From Allobosea sp. OK403 (GTDB lineage Bacteria > Pseudomonadota > Alphaproteobacteria > Rhizobiales > Beijerinckiaceae), in the NCBI RefSeq assembly GCF_900113835.1, contig NZ_FOQV01000001.1:1-64000 (forward strand): a stretch of DNA of 64,000 bases. The letters run 5' to 3'. The notes under the pieces are model-generated. The model was not told the DNA's origin. It searched no databases and saw only the letters and a program-made list of their open reading frames with translations. The position numbers and the translations under genes are program-made. This document shows, one piece after another, positions 9,048-17,370 of this stretch (its first letter is position 1; each line of letters starts with the position of its first letter).

Positions 9048-9780
9048 GACCAGTCTTTCGATTGCGGGCCTGCGTGCCGGCTATGGCTCGCTGGACATTC
9101 TCAACGGCGTCGATCTCGACGTACCGCAGGGCCAGTTCGTCGCGCTCCTGGGCCCCAACGGCGCGGGCAAATCGACCCTGCTCAAGACGCTCTATGGCAT
9201 GACGACCATCAAGGGGGGCGCCATACGCTGGCAGGGCCGGGACATTGCCGGGCTGGCCTCGCGCGAGATCCTGGCGCAAGGCGTTTCCTTGGTGCCCCAG
9301 GGCCGCTGCAATTTCCCGCTCATGACGATCGACGAGAACCTGCAGATGGCCGCCTATACCCTGCGCGACGCCAAGGTGAAGGCCGATCGCGACTATGTCT
9401 ACGAGCTCTTCCCGATCCTCAGGAAGCGCCGCGCGACGCTCGCCGGCAATATGTCGGGCGGCGAGCAGCAGCTTCTGGAGGTGGCGATGGCTGTGCTCCA
9501 GCGCCCGCGCATCCTGCTGGTCGATGAGCCGTCGGTCGGATTGTCCCCGGCCGCGATCGGCATCGTTTTCGACGAATTGCTGCGCATCAATGCGATGGGC
9601 CAAACCATCCTGCTCGTCGAGCAGAACACCAAGAAGGCGATGGAGGTGGCGCAGCGCGCCGTCATCCTGCGGCTGGGCAAGGTGATCTGGGATGGCAAGC
9701 CCACCGAGATCAGCCATGACGAGCTCGGCGAGCTCTTCATGACAGGTAGGATGCGCGGCGAGACGGACGTGCAGCACTGA
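9040..9780 (+). CDS. livF: Branched-chain amino acid-type ABC transporter ATPase LivF
   Basis: A 246-residue ABC ATPase starting with GTG at 9040. Walker A GPNGAGKST is at residues 38-46, the signature MSGGEQQ near 140 and Walker B ILLVDEPSVGLSP near 162. The VPQGR Q-loop and the C-terminal LGELFMTG element are typical of LivF. It pairs with LivG as the heterodimeric motor, and it is the last gene before the LysR regulator on the same strand. Confidence 0.92.
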   Translation: MAETSLSIAGLRAGYGSLDILNGVDLDVPQGQFVALLGPNGAGKSTLLKTLYGMTTIKGGAIRWQGRDIAGLASREILAQGVSLVPQGRCNFPLMTIDENLQMAAYTLRDAKVKADRDYVYELFPILRKRRATLAGNMSGGEQQLLEVAMAVLQRPRILLVDEPSVGLSPAAIGIVFDELLRINAMGQTILLVEQNTKKAMEVAQRAVILRLGKVIWDGKPTEISHDELGELFMTGRMRGETDVQH

Positions 9781-9854
9781 CGGCGGTGCAGCCGGTCGGT
9801 TTCGCGTCGCCGGGGAATAACCTAACCTCGCGACCTGTGGAGGCGGCCAGGTCG

Positions 9855-10823
9855 ATGAGTGTCGATTTCAAGAAGTTGAAGAGCTTCGTGAAGGTGGTGG
9901 ATGCCGGTAGCGTGTCTCGCGCCGCTGGCATGCTGCGCACGGCTCAGCCGGCACTCTCCCAGCAGATCGCCGCGCTGGAGAGCCATTTCAAGCACAAGCT
10001 CCTCATCCGCAGCAATCATGGCATCGCGCCGACCGAAGCCGGGCTGATCCTTTACCGCCATGCCCAGCTGCTGCTGAAACAGGTCGAGCAGGCGCGGATC
10101 GATATCGAACAATCCTCGCGCTCGGTCGCAGGCCGTGTCTCGATCGGGCTCGCCACCTATTCGGCGTCGAGTGCACTGTCGCTGCCGCTGCTCAAGGCGA
10201 TGAAGACGCGCTACCCCGACATCGTCGTCCATATCAATGACAGCTTCGGCCATGTCCTGAGCGAGCTGATCATGACCGGCAAGATGGATATGGCGGTCAT
10301 CTATGGATCGAGGCCGATCAAGGGCGTCGTCCTGCACCCGTTGTTCCGGGAGGAGCTTGTCCTGGTGTCGCCGCCGGGCGCAGCCATCGGGACGGTTGAA
10401 GGTGAGGCACTCCCGCTCTCGGCTCTGGCCGAGGTCGACCTGCTACTGCCGAGCCGAGGCCATTTCCTGCGCCAGATGATCGATGAGTCGCTGGCGCGCG
10501 CTCGTGTCGCGCCGCGTGTCTCCGCCGAGATCGAATCAGTCTCGTCGCTGGTCGCAGCCGTCATGGACGGTCTGGGGTCGACGATCCTGCCGGGATCTGT
10601 GGCAGCCAGCGCCGCAGGCTTTCGCGGCGCCGATGTCCGACCACTGATACGGCCCGCGATGACGGCTACGGTTTCCCTTTGCGTGTCCGACCATCTGCCG
10701 ATGTCGGAGCCCGCGATTGCAGCGCGCTCCGTGCTGATCGAAATCGTTCAGGCCTTGATCCGGGAGGCGCCCCTCGGGTTGAAATCGGCTGGCGAGGCCG
10801 GGCGTTCCCAGAGTGCGCTATAA
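9855..10823 (+). CDS. LysR-family regulator (Nac/Cbl-like), probable regulator of the liv and hyu operons
   Basis: A 322-residue LysR-type regulator. The winged helix lies at residues 1-60 (FKKLKSFVKVVDAGSVSRAA, then AQPALSQQIAALE), with a C-terminal effector-binding domain. The ATG at 9855 has GGAGG 11 nt upstream; a GTG at 9786 would add 23 unlikely residues. The domain pattern resembles Nac-type nitrogen assimilation regulators. It lies between livKHMGF and the hyu operon, both preceded by a matching T-N11-A box, so it is the natural candidate to control both. The inducer is unknown. Confidence 0.82.
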   Translation: MSVDFKKLKSFVKVVDAGSVSRAAGMLRTAQPALSQQIAALESHFKHKLLIRSNHGIAPTEAGLILYRHAQLLLKQVEQARIDIEQSSRSVAGRVSIGLATYSASSALSLPLLKAMKTRYPDIVVHINDSFGHVLSELIMTGKMDMAVIYGSRPIKGVVLHPLFREELVLVSPPGAAIGTVEGEALPLSALAEVDLLLPSRGHFLRQMIDESLARARVAPRVSAEIESVSSLVAAVMDGLGSTILPGSVAASAAGFRGADVRPLIRPAMTATVSLCVSDHLPMSEPAIAARSVLIEIVQALIREAPLGLKSAGEAGRSQSAL

Positions 10824-10824
10824 A

Positions 10825-10895
10825 CGTCGCACCATAAGCGTCGTGCCATAAACGCCGCGCCATAAACAAAGCCTATAGCGGCAGACCGCAGTCCT
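10825..10895 (+). promoter_or_regulatory. Triple-repeat LysR-type operator upstream of hyuA
   Basis: Three tandem copies of a 14-15-bp unit (consensus CGYCGYRCCATAA) lie at about 10825-10865. The last forms an inverted repeat GCCATA-N9-TATAGC at 10859-10879 with a T-N11-A core. It is followed by GCGGCAGACCGCAGT, matching the motif upstream of the liv operon. About 135 bp separate it from the hyuA start. Confidence 0.65.
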
Positions 10896-11013
10896 GTTGG
10901 CCAGTTGCGCGTGGCTGGCTCTACCCTTCCTGTGTCGTCGCGGTGAAGGGCTTAGCGGTCGGTTCGCTGGCCGCAACCTCCGCGACCTCCGCAAGGCAGG
11001 CTCAGAGGACATC

Positions 11014-13077
11014 ATGGCCAAGCTGGCATTCGACACCGGTGGAACCTTCACCGATTTCGCGCTGCTCGACGATGCAGGCGAGGTGCATCTGCATAAGGTG
11101 CTGAGCACGCCGTTGAACCCGGCCGAGGCCGTGGTTCAGGGCGTCACCGAGCTGCTGGAGGCGTTCGGCGAGGTTATCGATACGGCCAAGCTGCAGGTCC
11201 TGGGCGCCACGACGGTCGTCACCAATGCCGTGCTGGAGCGCAAGGGCGTCGAGACCGGCTTCGTCGCGACCGCCGGCTTTCAGGATATGCTGCGCATCCG
11301 CAACGAGGGTCGCTACGATCTCTACGATCTCAACCTGCGCTATCCCGACCCGCTGGTAAGCCGCGCCAACAGTTTCGGCGCCCGCGAGCGCATCGCGGCC
11401 GATGGTGAGATCGTCACCGAGCTGGATGAAGATGTCGTGCGCGAGATCGCCGGGCGGCTGCGCGAAAAGGGAGTTCGCTCGGTCGCGGTCTGCCTGCTTC
11501 ACGCCTACAAATACCCGGCGCATGAGCAGCGGGTCGCTGCCCTGCTGAAGGACGAATATCCCGATATCTTCGTTTCGCTCTCCTCTGAGGTCTGCCCAGA
11601 GGTGCGCGAGTTCGACCGTGCCTCGACGACGGTGGTCAACGCCTATACGCGGCCCCAGATGGCCGGCCATGTCGCCCATCTCCAGCGCGAATTCGCTGGG
11701 AAGGGCATCGATCGGCAGGTGCTGTGGATGACCTCCTCGGGCGGCCTGGTTCCCAGCCAGCGCGCAGCCGAGCTGCCTGTGCGCCTGATCGAGTCCGGCC
11801 CTGCTGCCGGAGCTGTCGCTGCCGCCGAGTTTGGCCGCATTGCCGGGGAGGGCAGTGTGCTCTCCTTCGACATGGGCGGCACCACCGCCAAGCTGTGCCT
11901 GATCCCCAATGGCGAGCCCACGGTCGGCACCGATCTCGAAGTCGCGCATTACCAGCGTTTCCGGAAGGGTTCCGGCTTCCCCCTCAAGATCCAGTCGATC
12001 CAGATGATCGAGATCGGCGCGGGTGGCGGCTCGATTGCCGTCAAGAATCCGCTTGGATTGCTCGATGTCGGCCCGCGCTCGGCGGGCGCCTTGCCGGGGC
12101 CGGCCGCCTATCAGCGCGGCGGCATCGAGCCGACCGTCACCGACGCCGACATCCTGCTCGGCTATATGGGGACGGAATCCTTCGTCGGCGGCTCGTTCAA
12201 GGTCTCGAAACAGGCCGCCCATGATGCGATGGCGCGCCTGGCCGCTGATCTCGGTGTGGGCGTCACGCGCTGCGCCTGGGGCATCCATGACCTCGTCAAC
12301 GAGTCGATGAGCAAGGCGGCTGCGATGCATGCGACCGATCTCGGCGTCGATCCCCGCTCCCTGCCCATGGTCGCCTTCGGCGGCGCCGGGCCCGTCCATG
12401 CCTATGGCATCGCTCGCAAGCTCGGCATCAAGCGCATCATCTGCCCGACGGGAGCGGGCGTGACCTCCGCGATCGGCCTGATCATCGCTCCCGTCGCCGT
12501 CGACCTGTCCGCGAGCTTCCCGATGGGCCTGGCGGCTTGGGATGCGGCGCAGATGCGCCGGCTGCTCGGTGGCCTCGCGGCTCAGGGGGCCGAGGTCGTG
12601 TCGGCTGCCGGCGTGCCCAAGGAAACCATCGAGAACCGCTATACCGTGGACATGCGCTATGTCGGCCAGGGCCACGAGATCACGGTCGCGCTGCCCGAAC
12701 TCGACCTGCCGCAGGAGGATTTCCTGGCGCAGCTCACGGCCAATTTTACCACGCTCTATCGCGAGCTCTTCGGCCGCACCGTCAATGCCGGCCTTGAGGT
12801 GATCACCTGGCGTTTGCGGGCCGGAGGGCGGAAGGGCAAGGTCACGCGCCCTCATGGCACGACGGCGGCAGAGGCCCTGAAGGGCCGGCGCGACGTCTAT
12901 TTCCAGGAACTGGGCGCTGCCGTCGAGACCCCCGTCTACGACCATTACAGCCTGCCGGTCGACGAACCCGTGAAAGGTCCCGCCATCGTCGAGCAGCGCG
13001 AGTCGACAGCCGTCATCGGCCCGAGCGGGACAGCCCATGTCGATGCGCATGGCAACCTCGTCATCAACATTCTCTGA
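11014..13077 (+). CDS. hyuA: Hydantoinase/oxoprolinase family protein, subunit A
   Basis: A 687-residue protein of the N-methylhydantoinase A / 5-oxoprolinase A family. The ATG at 11014 follows AGAGGA. The N-terminus has the nucleotide-binding DTGGTFTDF motif, the middle has SFDMGGTTAKLCL, and GGAGPVHAYGIARKLG is the third phosphate-binding element, all typical of this ASKHA-fold domain. With HyuB it forms ATP-dependent enzymes that open cyclic amides or carboxylate ketones. Known members act on N-methylhydantoin, 5-oxoproline, caprolactam, acetone and acetophenone. Sequence alone does not fix the substrate here. It starts the hyuA-hyuB-SDR-aldolase operon. Confidence 0.9.
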   Translation: MAKLAFDTGGTFTDFALLDDAGEVHLHKVLSTPLNPAEAVVQGVTELLEAFGEVIDTAKLQVLGATTVVTNAVLERKGVETGFVATAGFQDMLRIRNEGRYDLYDLNLRYPDPLVSRANSFGARERIAADGEIVTELDEDVVREIAGRLREKGVRSVAVCLLHAYKYPAHEQRVAALLKDEYPDIFVSLSSEVCPEVREFDRASTTVVNAYTRPQMAGHVAHLQREFAGKGIDRQVLWMTSSGGLVPSQRAAELPVRLIESGPAAGAVAAAEFGRIAGEGSVLSFDMGGTTAKLCLIPNGEPTVGTDLEVAHYQRFRKGSGFPLKIQSIQMIEIGAGGGSIAVKNPLGLLDVGPRSAGALPGPAAYQRGGIEPTVTDADILLGYMGTESFVGGSFKVSKQAAHDAMARLAADLGVGVTRCAWGIHDLVNESMSKAAAMHATDLGVDPRSLPMVAFGGAGPVHAYGIARKLGIKRIICPTGAGVTSAIGLIIAPVAVDLSASFPMGLAAWDAAQMRRLLGGLAAQGAEVVSAAGVPKETIENRYTVDMRYVGQGHEITVALPELDLPQEDFLAQLTANFTTLYRELFGRTVNAGLEVITWRLRAGGRKGKVTRPHGTTAAEALKGRRDVYFQELGAAVETPVYDHYSLPVDEPVKGPAIVEQRESTAVIGPSGTAHVDAHGNLVINIL

Positions 13078-13088
13078 GGACGATTCCG

Positions 13089-14789
13089 ATGTCCAAGATC
13101 TCGATGTCCAAAACCTCGACGGCCAAAGCCGCCACGGATTTCAACGATCCGATCAATCTCCAGGTGATGTGGAATCGCCTGATCTTCATCGCCGACCAGG
13201 CCGATACGGTGTTGGGGCGCACCGCCTTTTCGCCGATCGTGCGCGAGAACCACGACTACGTCACCGTGCTGCTCGACAGTCGCGGGCGGGCGCTGGCCCA
13301 GTGCACCTGGTCGATCCCAGTCTTCATCACCTCGCTGCCGGTTGCCGCACAGAGCTATTTCCTGCCGAAATTCCCGCCCGAGACGTTGCAGGACGGCGAT
13401 GTGCTCGCCACCAACGATCCCGAGATCGGCACCGGCCATCTGCCCGACGTCACGATGATCACGCCGATCTTCAAGAACGGAAAGATCGTCGCCTATGCCG
13501 GCTCGATCGCGCATCTGCCCGATATCGGGGGCGCGCCGCTGCATTCGGAAGCCAGCGACATCTATGAGGAAGGCATCCGCTTCCCGATCGTGAAGCTGCA
13601 CCGCGCCGGTGTGCCCAACCAGGACGTCCTCGACATCATCGCAGCGTCCGTGCGGCTTCCCACCGAAGTGCTGGGCGATCTGGAATCCATGGTCGCGGCC
13701 AACAACGTCATGGGCCGCGAGCTCGTGAAATTCCTCGACGAATACGGCCTCGACGAGGTCGATGGTCTCGCCGACGCGATCCATTCGCGCTCGGAAGCCC
13801 AGATGCGCAAGGCGATCCGCGCCTGGCCCAATGGCCGCTATGAGGCTGAAGTCCTCCTCGACGGATACCATGACGACATCACGCTGAAGGCCGCCGTCAT
13901 CGTTGCCGACGAGACGATCCATGTCGACTACACCGGCACGTCCGACCAGGTGCTGCACTCCATCAACTGCCGCACCAACTACCGCTATGCCCACTCCGTC
14001 TATGCGCTGAAATGCCTGCTCGATCCCGAGACGCCCAATAATGAGGGCTGCATCACGCCGGTCACGGACGAGGCGCCGCTCGGCTCGATTCTCAACCCCG
14101 AAGCCTGGACGGCGGGCAACTCCCGCAATCTCATCGGCCACGTCATCCCATCGCTGATCTTCAAGGCGCTGGAGGGCATCGTCCCCGACAAGGTCATGGG
14201 CGACAGCGGAGGGGCGCCGATCTGGGCGGCCAATTGTGTCGGCCGGCGCGATGACGGTTCGCAATATGGCTCGGTCCAGAACTTCCATGGCGGCCAGGGT
14301 GCGCGAGCCGAACTGGACGGCCTGGATACGCTGAGCTTCCCCTCCAACTGCAAGGTCACGGCGATCGAGATGTTCGAGATCGCGGTACCGGTGCTGACGG
14401 AGTGCAAGGAGCTGATCGCGGATTCAGGCGGGGCAGGGCAGCATCGCGGCGGGCTCGGCCAGCGCGTCATTCTGCGCAATCGCGCCAAGGCGCCGATGAA
14501 CATCTATCTCGCGACCGAGCGCGTGCGCCACCCTTGCTTTGGCGTCGTGGACGGACAGTCGGGCACGCCCGGCAAGGTCGCCAAGAATGGCGAGGCGCAG
14601 TTTCCGAAAGGCAAGGTGGTCCTCCAGACGGGCGATCGCCTCGAGGTCGAGACGCCGGGAGGCGGCGGCTGGGGACGCGCTGCGGCGCGCTCAGTCGAGC
14701 TGATCGCGCTGGATCTTGCGGAGGGGCTTGTCAGCCCCGATGCAACGCGACGTATCTACGGCAAAGCCTTCGCGGCGGCGGCTGAGTAG
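13089..14789 (+). CDS. hyuB: Hydantoinase/oxoprolinase family protein, subunit B
   Basis: A 566-residue HyuB-family partner. The start region (NLQVMWNRLIFIADQADTVLGRTAFSPIVRENHD, residues about 23-56) and the block LATNDPEIGTGHLPDVTMITPIF are hallmarks of the family. A glycine-rich end (ETPGGGGWG) is also typical. The ATG at 13089 follows a GAGGA-type site 11 bp after the hyuA stop. It is expected to form the catalytic complex with HyuA. Length is in the usual range. Confidence 0.9.
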   Translation: MSKISMSKTSTAKAATDFNDPINLQVMWNRLIFIADQADTVLGRTAFSPIVRENHDYVTVLLDSRGRALAQCTWSIPVFITSLPVAAQSYFLPKFPPETLQDGDVLATNDPEIGTGHLPDVTMITPIFKNGKIVAYAGSIAHLPDIGGAPLHSEASDIYEEGIRFPIVKLHRAGVPNQDVLDIIAASVRLPTEVLGDLESMVAANNVMGRELVKFLDEYGLDEVDGLADAIHSRSEAQMRKAIRAWPNGRYEAEVLLDGYHDDITLKAAVIVADETIHVDYTGTSDQVLHSINCRTNYRYAHSVYALKCLLDPETPNNEGCITPVTDEAPLGSILNPEAWTAGNSRNLIGHVIPSLIFKALEGIVPDKVMGDSGGAPIWAANCVGRRDDGSQYGSVQNFHGGQGARAELDGLDTLSFPSNCKVTAIEMFEIAVPVLTECKELIADSGGAGQHRGGLGQRVILRNRAKAPMNIYLATERVRHPCFGVVDGQSGTPGKVAKNGEAQFPKGKVVLQTGDRLEVETPGGGGWGRAAARSVELIALDLAEGLVSPDATRRIYGKAFAAAAE

Positions 14790-14807
14790 GGCGAGTAGGG
14801 AGAGACC

Positions 14808-15611
14808 ATGGCACTGCTCAAGGGCAAGATCGCGCTCGTCACGGGGGCCGGCACCGGGATCGGGCGTGAGAGCGCCATCCTGCTGGCGCGCGAGGGGGCA
14901 ACCGTGGTGCTGACTGGGCGGCGAGCCGGTCCGCTCGATGAGGTCGCCAAGCTGATCGTGGACAATGGCGGGCAGGCGGTCAGTCGCACTCTCGATATCG
15001 CCGACCGCAGTGCCATCGTCGCGACTGTCGCGGCCATCGAGGCCGAGCTCGGGCCGATCGATATTCTCGTCAACAATGCCGGCAGCGCCAGCAAGGTCCT
15101 GAATGCCCGCTTCCTGTCCGAAGAGGAGTGGAACGCAACGCTGAACGTCAACCTGACCGCGGTGTTCTCGCTGACGCAGGCGGTGCTGCCGGCGATGATC
15201 GCGCGCGGCGAAGGCACCATCATCACGGTTTCGTCGCTGGCGGCGCTCAATCCCAATCTGCTGGGCGGAGCGGCCTATGGCGCGGCCAAGGCCGGCGTGA
15301 AGAACTTCATGGGCTTCCTGCACAACACCTATCGCAACCAGGGCATCCGCGCGACGACGATCCTGCCGGGTGAAACCGATACGCCGATCATGAACAACCG
15401 GGCCCGGCCGCCGCTGGCGGAAGAACGCGCCATCATGCTCGACGCCCATGACGTGGCGCGCGCCGTGCTTCTCTGCGCCAGCCTTCAGCCCGGCGCGATG
15501 ATCCCCGAACTGCACATCTGCCCGACGCGGATGCGCGACACCTCCGCCGATATCGAGACCGCGCGCTGGGTCGGCGCGCCCGACGACACGCCTGACAAGC
15601 CCAAGCGCTGA
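14808..15611 (+). CDS. Short-chain dehydrogenase/reductase in the hyu operon
   Basis: A 267-residue classical SDR. The Rossmann motif TGAGTGIG lies at residues 12-19, NNAG near 90, the catalytic Ser in VSSLAA near 141 and the YGAAK active site near 158-162. The C-terminus lacks the usual final VDGG block and ends in a charged tail (DTPDKPKR), so substrate range may differ. It probably oxidises or reduces an intermediate formed after ring opening by HyuAB; the cofactor is not evident. Confidence 0.88.
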   Translation: MALLKGKIALVTGAGTGIGRESAILLAREGATVVLTGRRAGPLDEVAKLIVDNGGQAVSRTLDIADRSAIVATVAAIEAELGPIDILVNNAGSASKVLNARFLSEEEWNATLNVNLTAVFSLTQAVLPAMIARGEGTIITVSSLAALNPNLLGGAAYGAAKAGVKNFMGFLHNTYRNQGIRATTILPGETDTPIMNNRARPPLAEERAIMLDAHDVARAVLLCASLQPGAMIPELHICPTRMRDTSADIETARWVGAPDDTPDKPKR

Positions 15612-15627
15612 GACCGAGGACAAGACG

Positions 15628-16329
15628 ATGAACGGAGCGAAGCTGCGCGGCAAATTGAGCCGGGGCGAATGCGTCAGCATGCTGACGACACATCATCTCT
15701 CCCCCGGCCATGCCGTCAGGCTGACCGAGCTGGGCGCTGATGCGATCTTTCTCGATTGCGAGCACGGCACCTGGAGCTTCGAGGATGTCCGCCTCACCGC
15801 CCAGGCGATCCGGGGCGCGGGCGGTGCCGCGATCGTACGGCCGGATTGCCACCAGCGCTCGCTCCTGATCCGCTATCTCAACGCAGGCGCGGACGGGCTG
15901 ATGGTGCCGATGATCGATACGGCCGAGCAGGCGCGCGGCGTGGTCGATGCCGTTCGCTATGGCTGCTTTGCTGATCACGAGAAGCGGCTCGTTGTCGGCA
16001 TGATCGAGACCTTGGAGGCGATCGAGGGCATCGATGCGCTGCTCGCCGTCGAGGGGATCGACGTCTTCTTCATCGGCCCGGGAGATCTCTCGCAGAACAT
16101 GGGCTATCCGCCCGCGCCGTCTTTCGGCCAGCCGCGCCCGCAGGCGGTCGTCGACAAGGTCGCCGAGGCTGTCAAGGCAATCCGGGGGGCGGGCAAGGTG
16201 GCCGGCACATTGGCAACGGCGGATGAACTGCCGTTCTGGCGAGACAAGGGCGTGCAGTATTTCTACGTCCATTCCGACCCGTTTCTCCGTATCGGAATGA
16301 CCCAGCTGGCCGGCTTGCTCGCAGGATAA
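15628..16329 (+). CDS. HpcH/HpaI aldolase family protein
   Basis: A 233-residue class II pyruvate aldolase-like protein. Visible family features are the FLDCEHGTW segment, the catalytic Arg in HQRSLLIRYL, the metal-binding Glu of GMIETLEAIE and the Asp of FFIGPGDLSQNMGYP. Relatives cleave 2-keto-4-hydroxy acids to pyruvate plus an aldehyde. As the last gene of the hyu operon it likely performs carbon-carbon cleavage at the end of the pathway. The usual family length is about 250 residues. Repeats begin 4 bp after its stop. Confidence 0.88.
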   Translation: MNGAKLRGKLSRGECVSMLTTHHLSPGHAVRLTELGADAIFLDCEHGTWSFEDVRLTAQAIRGAGGAAIVRPDCHQRSLLIRYLNAGADGLMVPMIDTAEQARGVVDAVRYGCFADHEKRLVVGMIETLEAIEGIDALLAVEGIDVFFIGPGDLSQNMGYPPAPSFGQPRPQAVVDKVAEAVKAIRGAGKVAGTLATADELPFWRDKGVQYFYVHSDPFLRIGMTQLAGLLAG

Positions 16330-16333
16330 CGCC

Positions 16334-16390
16334 AGAGCGTTTTCGAGCGAAGTGGACACCGGTTCGCGTGAAGGAAACGCGTTCAAGCAA
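16334..16390 (+). repeat. Dispersed palindromic element, copy 2
   Basis: It starts AGAGCGTTTTCGAGCGAAGT 4 bp after the aldolase stop and continues through ACCGGTTCGCGTGAAG. It is one module of a composite repeat with the units at 16396-16435 and 16435-16535. Confidence 0.88.
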
Positions 16391-16395
16391 AGAAA

Positions 16396-16435
16396 TGGAG
16401 CAGTTCCAGATCCAATTGGATCGGGAACTGCTCCA
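16396..16435. repeat. Palindromic module within the composite repeat
   Basis: Perfect 12-bp arms TGGAGCAGTTCC (16396-16407) and GGAACTGCTCCA (16424-16435) enclose an inner 14-bp palindrome GATCCAATTGGATC. Confidence 0.9.
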
Positions 16436-16535
16436 GAGCGTTTTCGAGCGAAGTGGACACCGGTTCGCGTGAAGAAAACGCGCTAAGACAATGACCTTGA
16501 GACGCTTTCCGAAGCCAGGGGATCGGAAAGCGTCT
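16435..16535 (+). repeat. Dispersed palindromic element, copy 3, plus adjoining palindrome
   Basis: A second copy of the AGAGCGTTTTCGAGCGAAGT element begins at 16435. It is followed by a palindrome with GAGACGCTTTCC and GGAAAGCGTCTC arms (about 16499-16535). The block ends just where a TetR-like remnant begins. Confidence 0.85.
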
Positions 16536-16541
16536 CTCGCG

Positions 16542-16926
16542 AACAGCGTCGCTCAGCTGGCCATCCCTTCGATATGTCGGTACCTCTTGTCTCGCGAGCG
16601 AAGAATATGCGCTCGTGGCAGAGCCCGTCGAGCCTGAAATCGAAGCCGCTCGCCTCACATACCGGCGAAAACTTGCGCGGGTTTTCGAGATGATCATCGA
16701 ACAAGGCATACGCGATAGCGAGTTTCCGGCGCAGGATGTCCAGGCCTCCGCGGCCTGTATCGTCGGGTCGCTCTTCGAGGGGGTGGTCGGCCCTTTGGCC
16801 TCGGACAGCCTGTCCACGGATGTGGAGCGTCAAAACCCGGCGAAATCGATTGCCGGCTTCTGTTTGCGCGGCGTCAGCGGCAGGATTGAGAGCCTCCCGC
16901 TGGACGATCTTCGCGGCCAAGCTTGA
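16542..16926 (+). pseudogene. TetR-family regulator remnant (C-terminal domain only)
   Basis: An open frame contains a TetR-like ligand-binding segment (RRKLARVFEMIIEQGIRDSE, then VQASAACIVGSLFEGVVGPL). It can be read back to about 16540 with plausible sequence (CLASEEYALVAEPVEPEI). The N-terminal helix-turn-helix is absent, because the composite palindromic repeat abuts the 5' edge. A GTG at 16615 could start a 103-residue product, but without the DNA-binding domain this is most likely a decayed gene. Confidence 0.6.
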
Positions 16927-17161
16927 GTGGGGGCACACGGGGAGGGGCCTCGCAACGATCGGCCAGCGCGACCCGGCTGCCCGGCGAGGCCGCGACCTTG
17001 GCTTCCATGGATTGGAGCCACCGCATCTGTTCGCACAGATAGCGGGCGATGTGGTCGGCCACCTGCTCCAGGCGCTTCTTGAATTCGTAGGCGGCGACGT
17101 TCCTGTCGTGGGTGTTGACCGCCTTGAACGTGCTGCCGTCGACGGCGACGACCCGACTTAG
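16874..17161 (-). pseudogene. IS1182-type transposase fragment
   Basis: On the minus strand the frame ending near 17160 reads VVAVDGSTFKAVNTHDRN, then EFKKRLEQVADHIARYL. This is the DGSKFKAVN region and following helix typical of IS1182-family transposases. The frame is closed by a stop at its upstream edge and runs into unrelated residues after about 50-60 codons. No terminal inverted repeats are seen, so this is a small remnant. Confidence 0.65.
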
Positions 17162-17370
17162 CCCCGACGCGCTTCACGCGATCCTTGCTTCGCGCGCGGC
17201 GTAGCTCGACCCAAACGGCTCGATTGCGGGTACCGCCCGATCAGGGCGCGAATTCGAGCTGGGATCGTTCGACGACCATTTCAACGCCACGAGCATCATG
17301 GTCAAAACCGGCCACCGGCCCTTCAGTTGATACAAACCGCGCCGGGCTTGCCCCTGGCCGATTTGAGGCG
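17162..17370. other. Remnant-rich spacer before the LacI gene
   Basis: A short plus-strand frame (about 17208-17330) reads EFELGSFDDHFNATSIMVKT and ends at TGA. It looks like the 3' end of a lost gene, because it is preceded by a stop and has no start. I do not recognise the family. Nothing else is supported in this stretch. Confidence 0.3.

Noticed and set aside
11002..13050. 682-residue minus-strand open frame opposite hyuA
   Set aside because: It is the antisense shadow of hyuA, whose plus-strand sequence shows clear family motifs. Long antisense frames are expected at this GC content.
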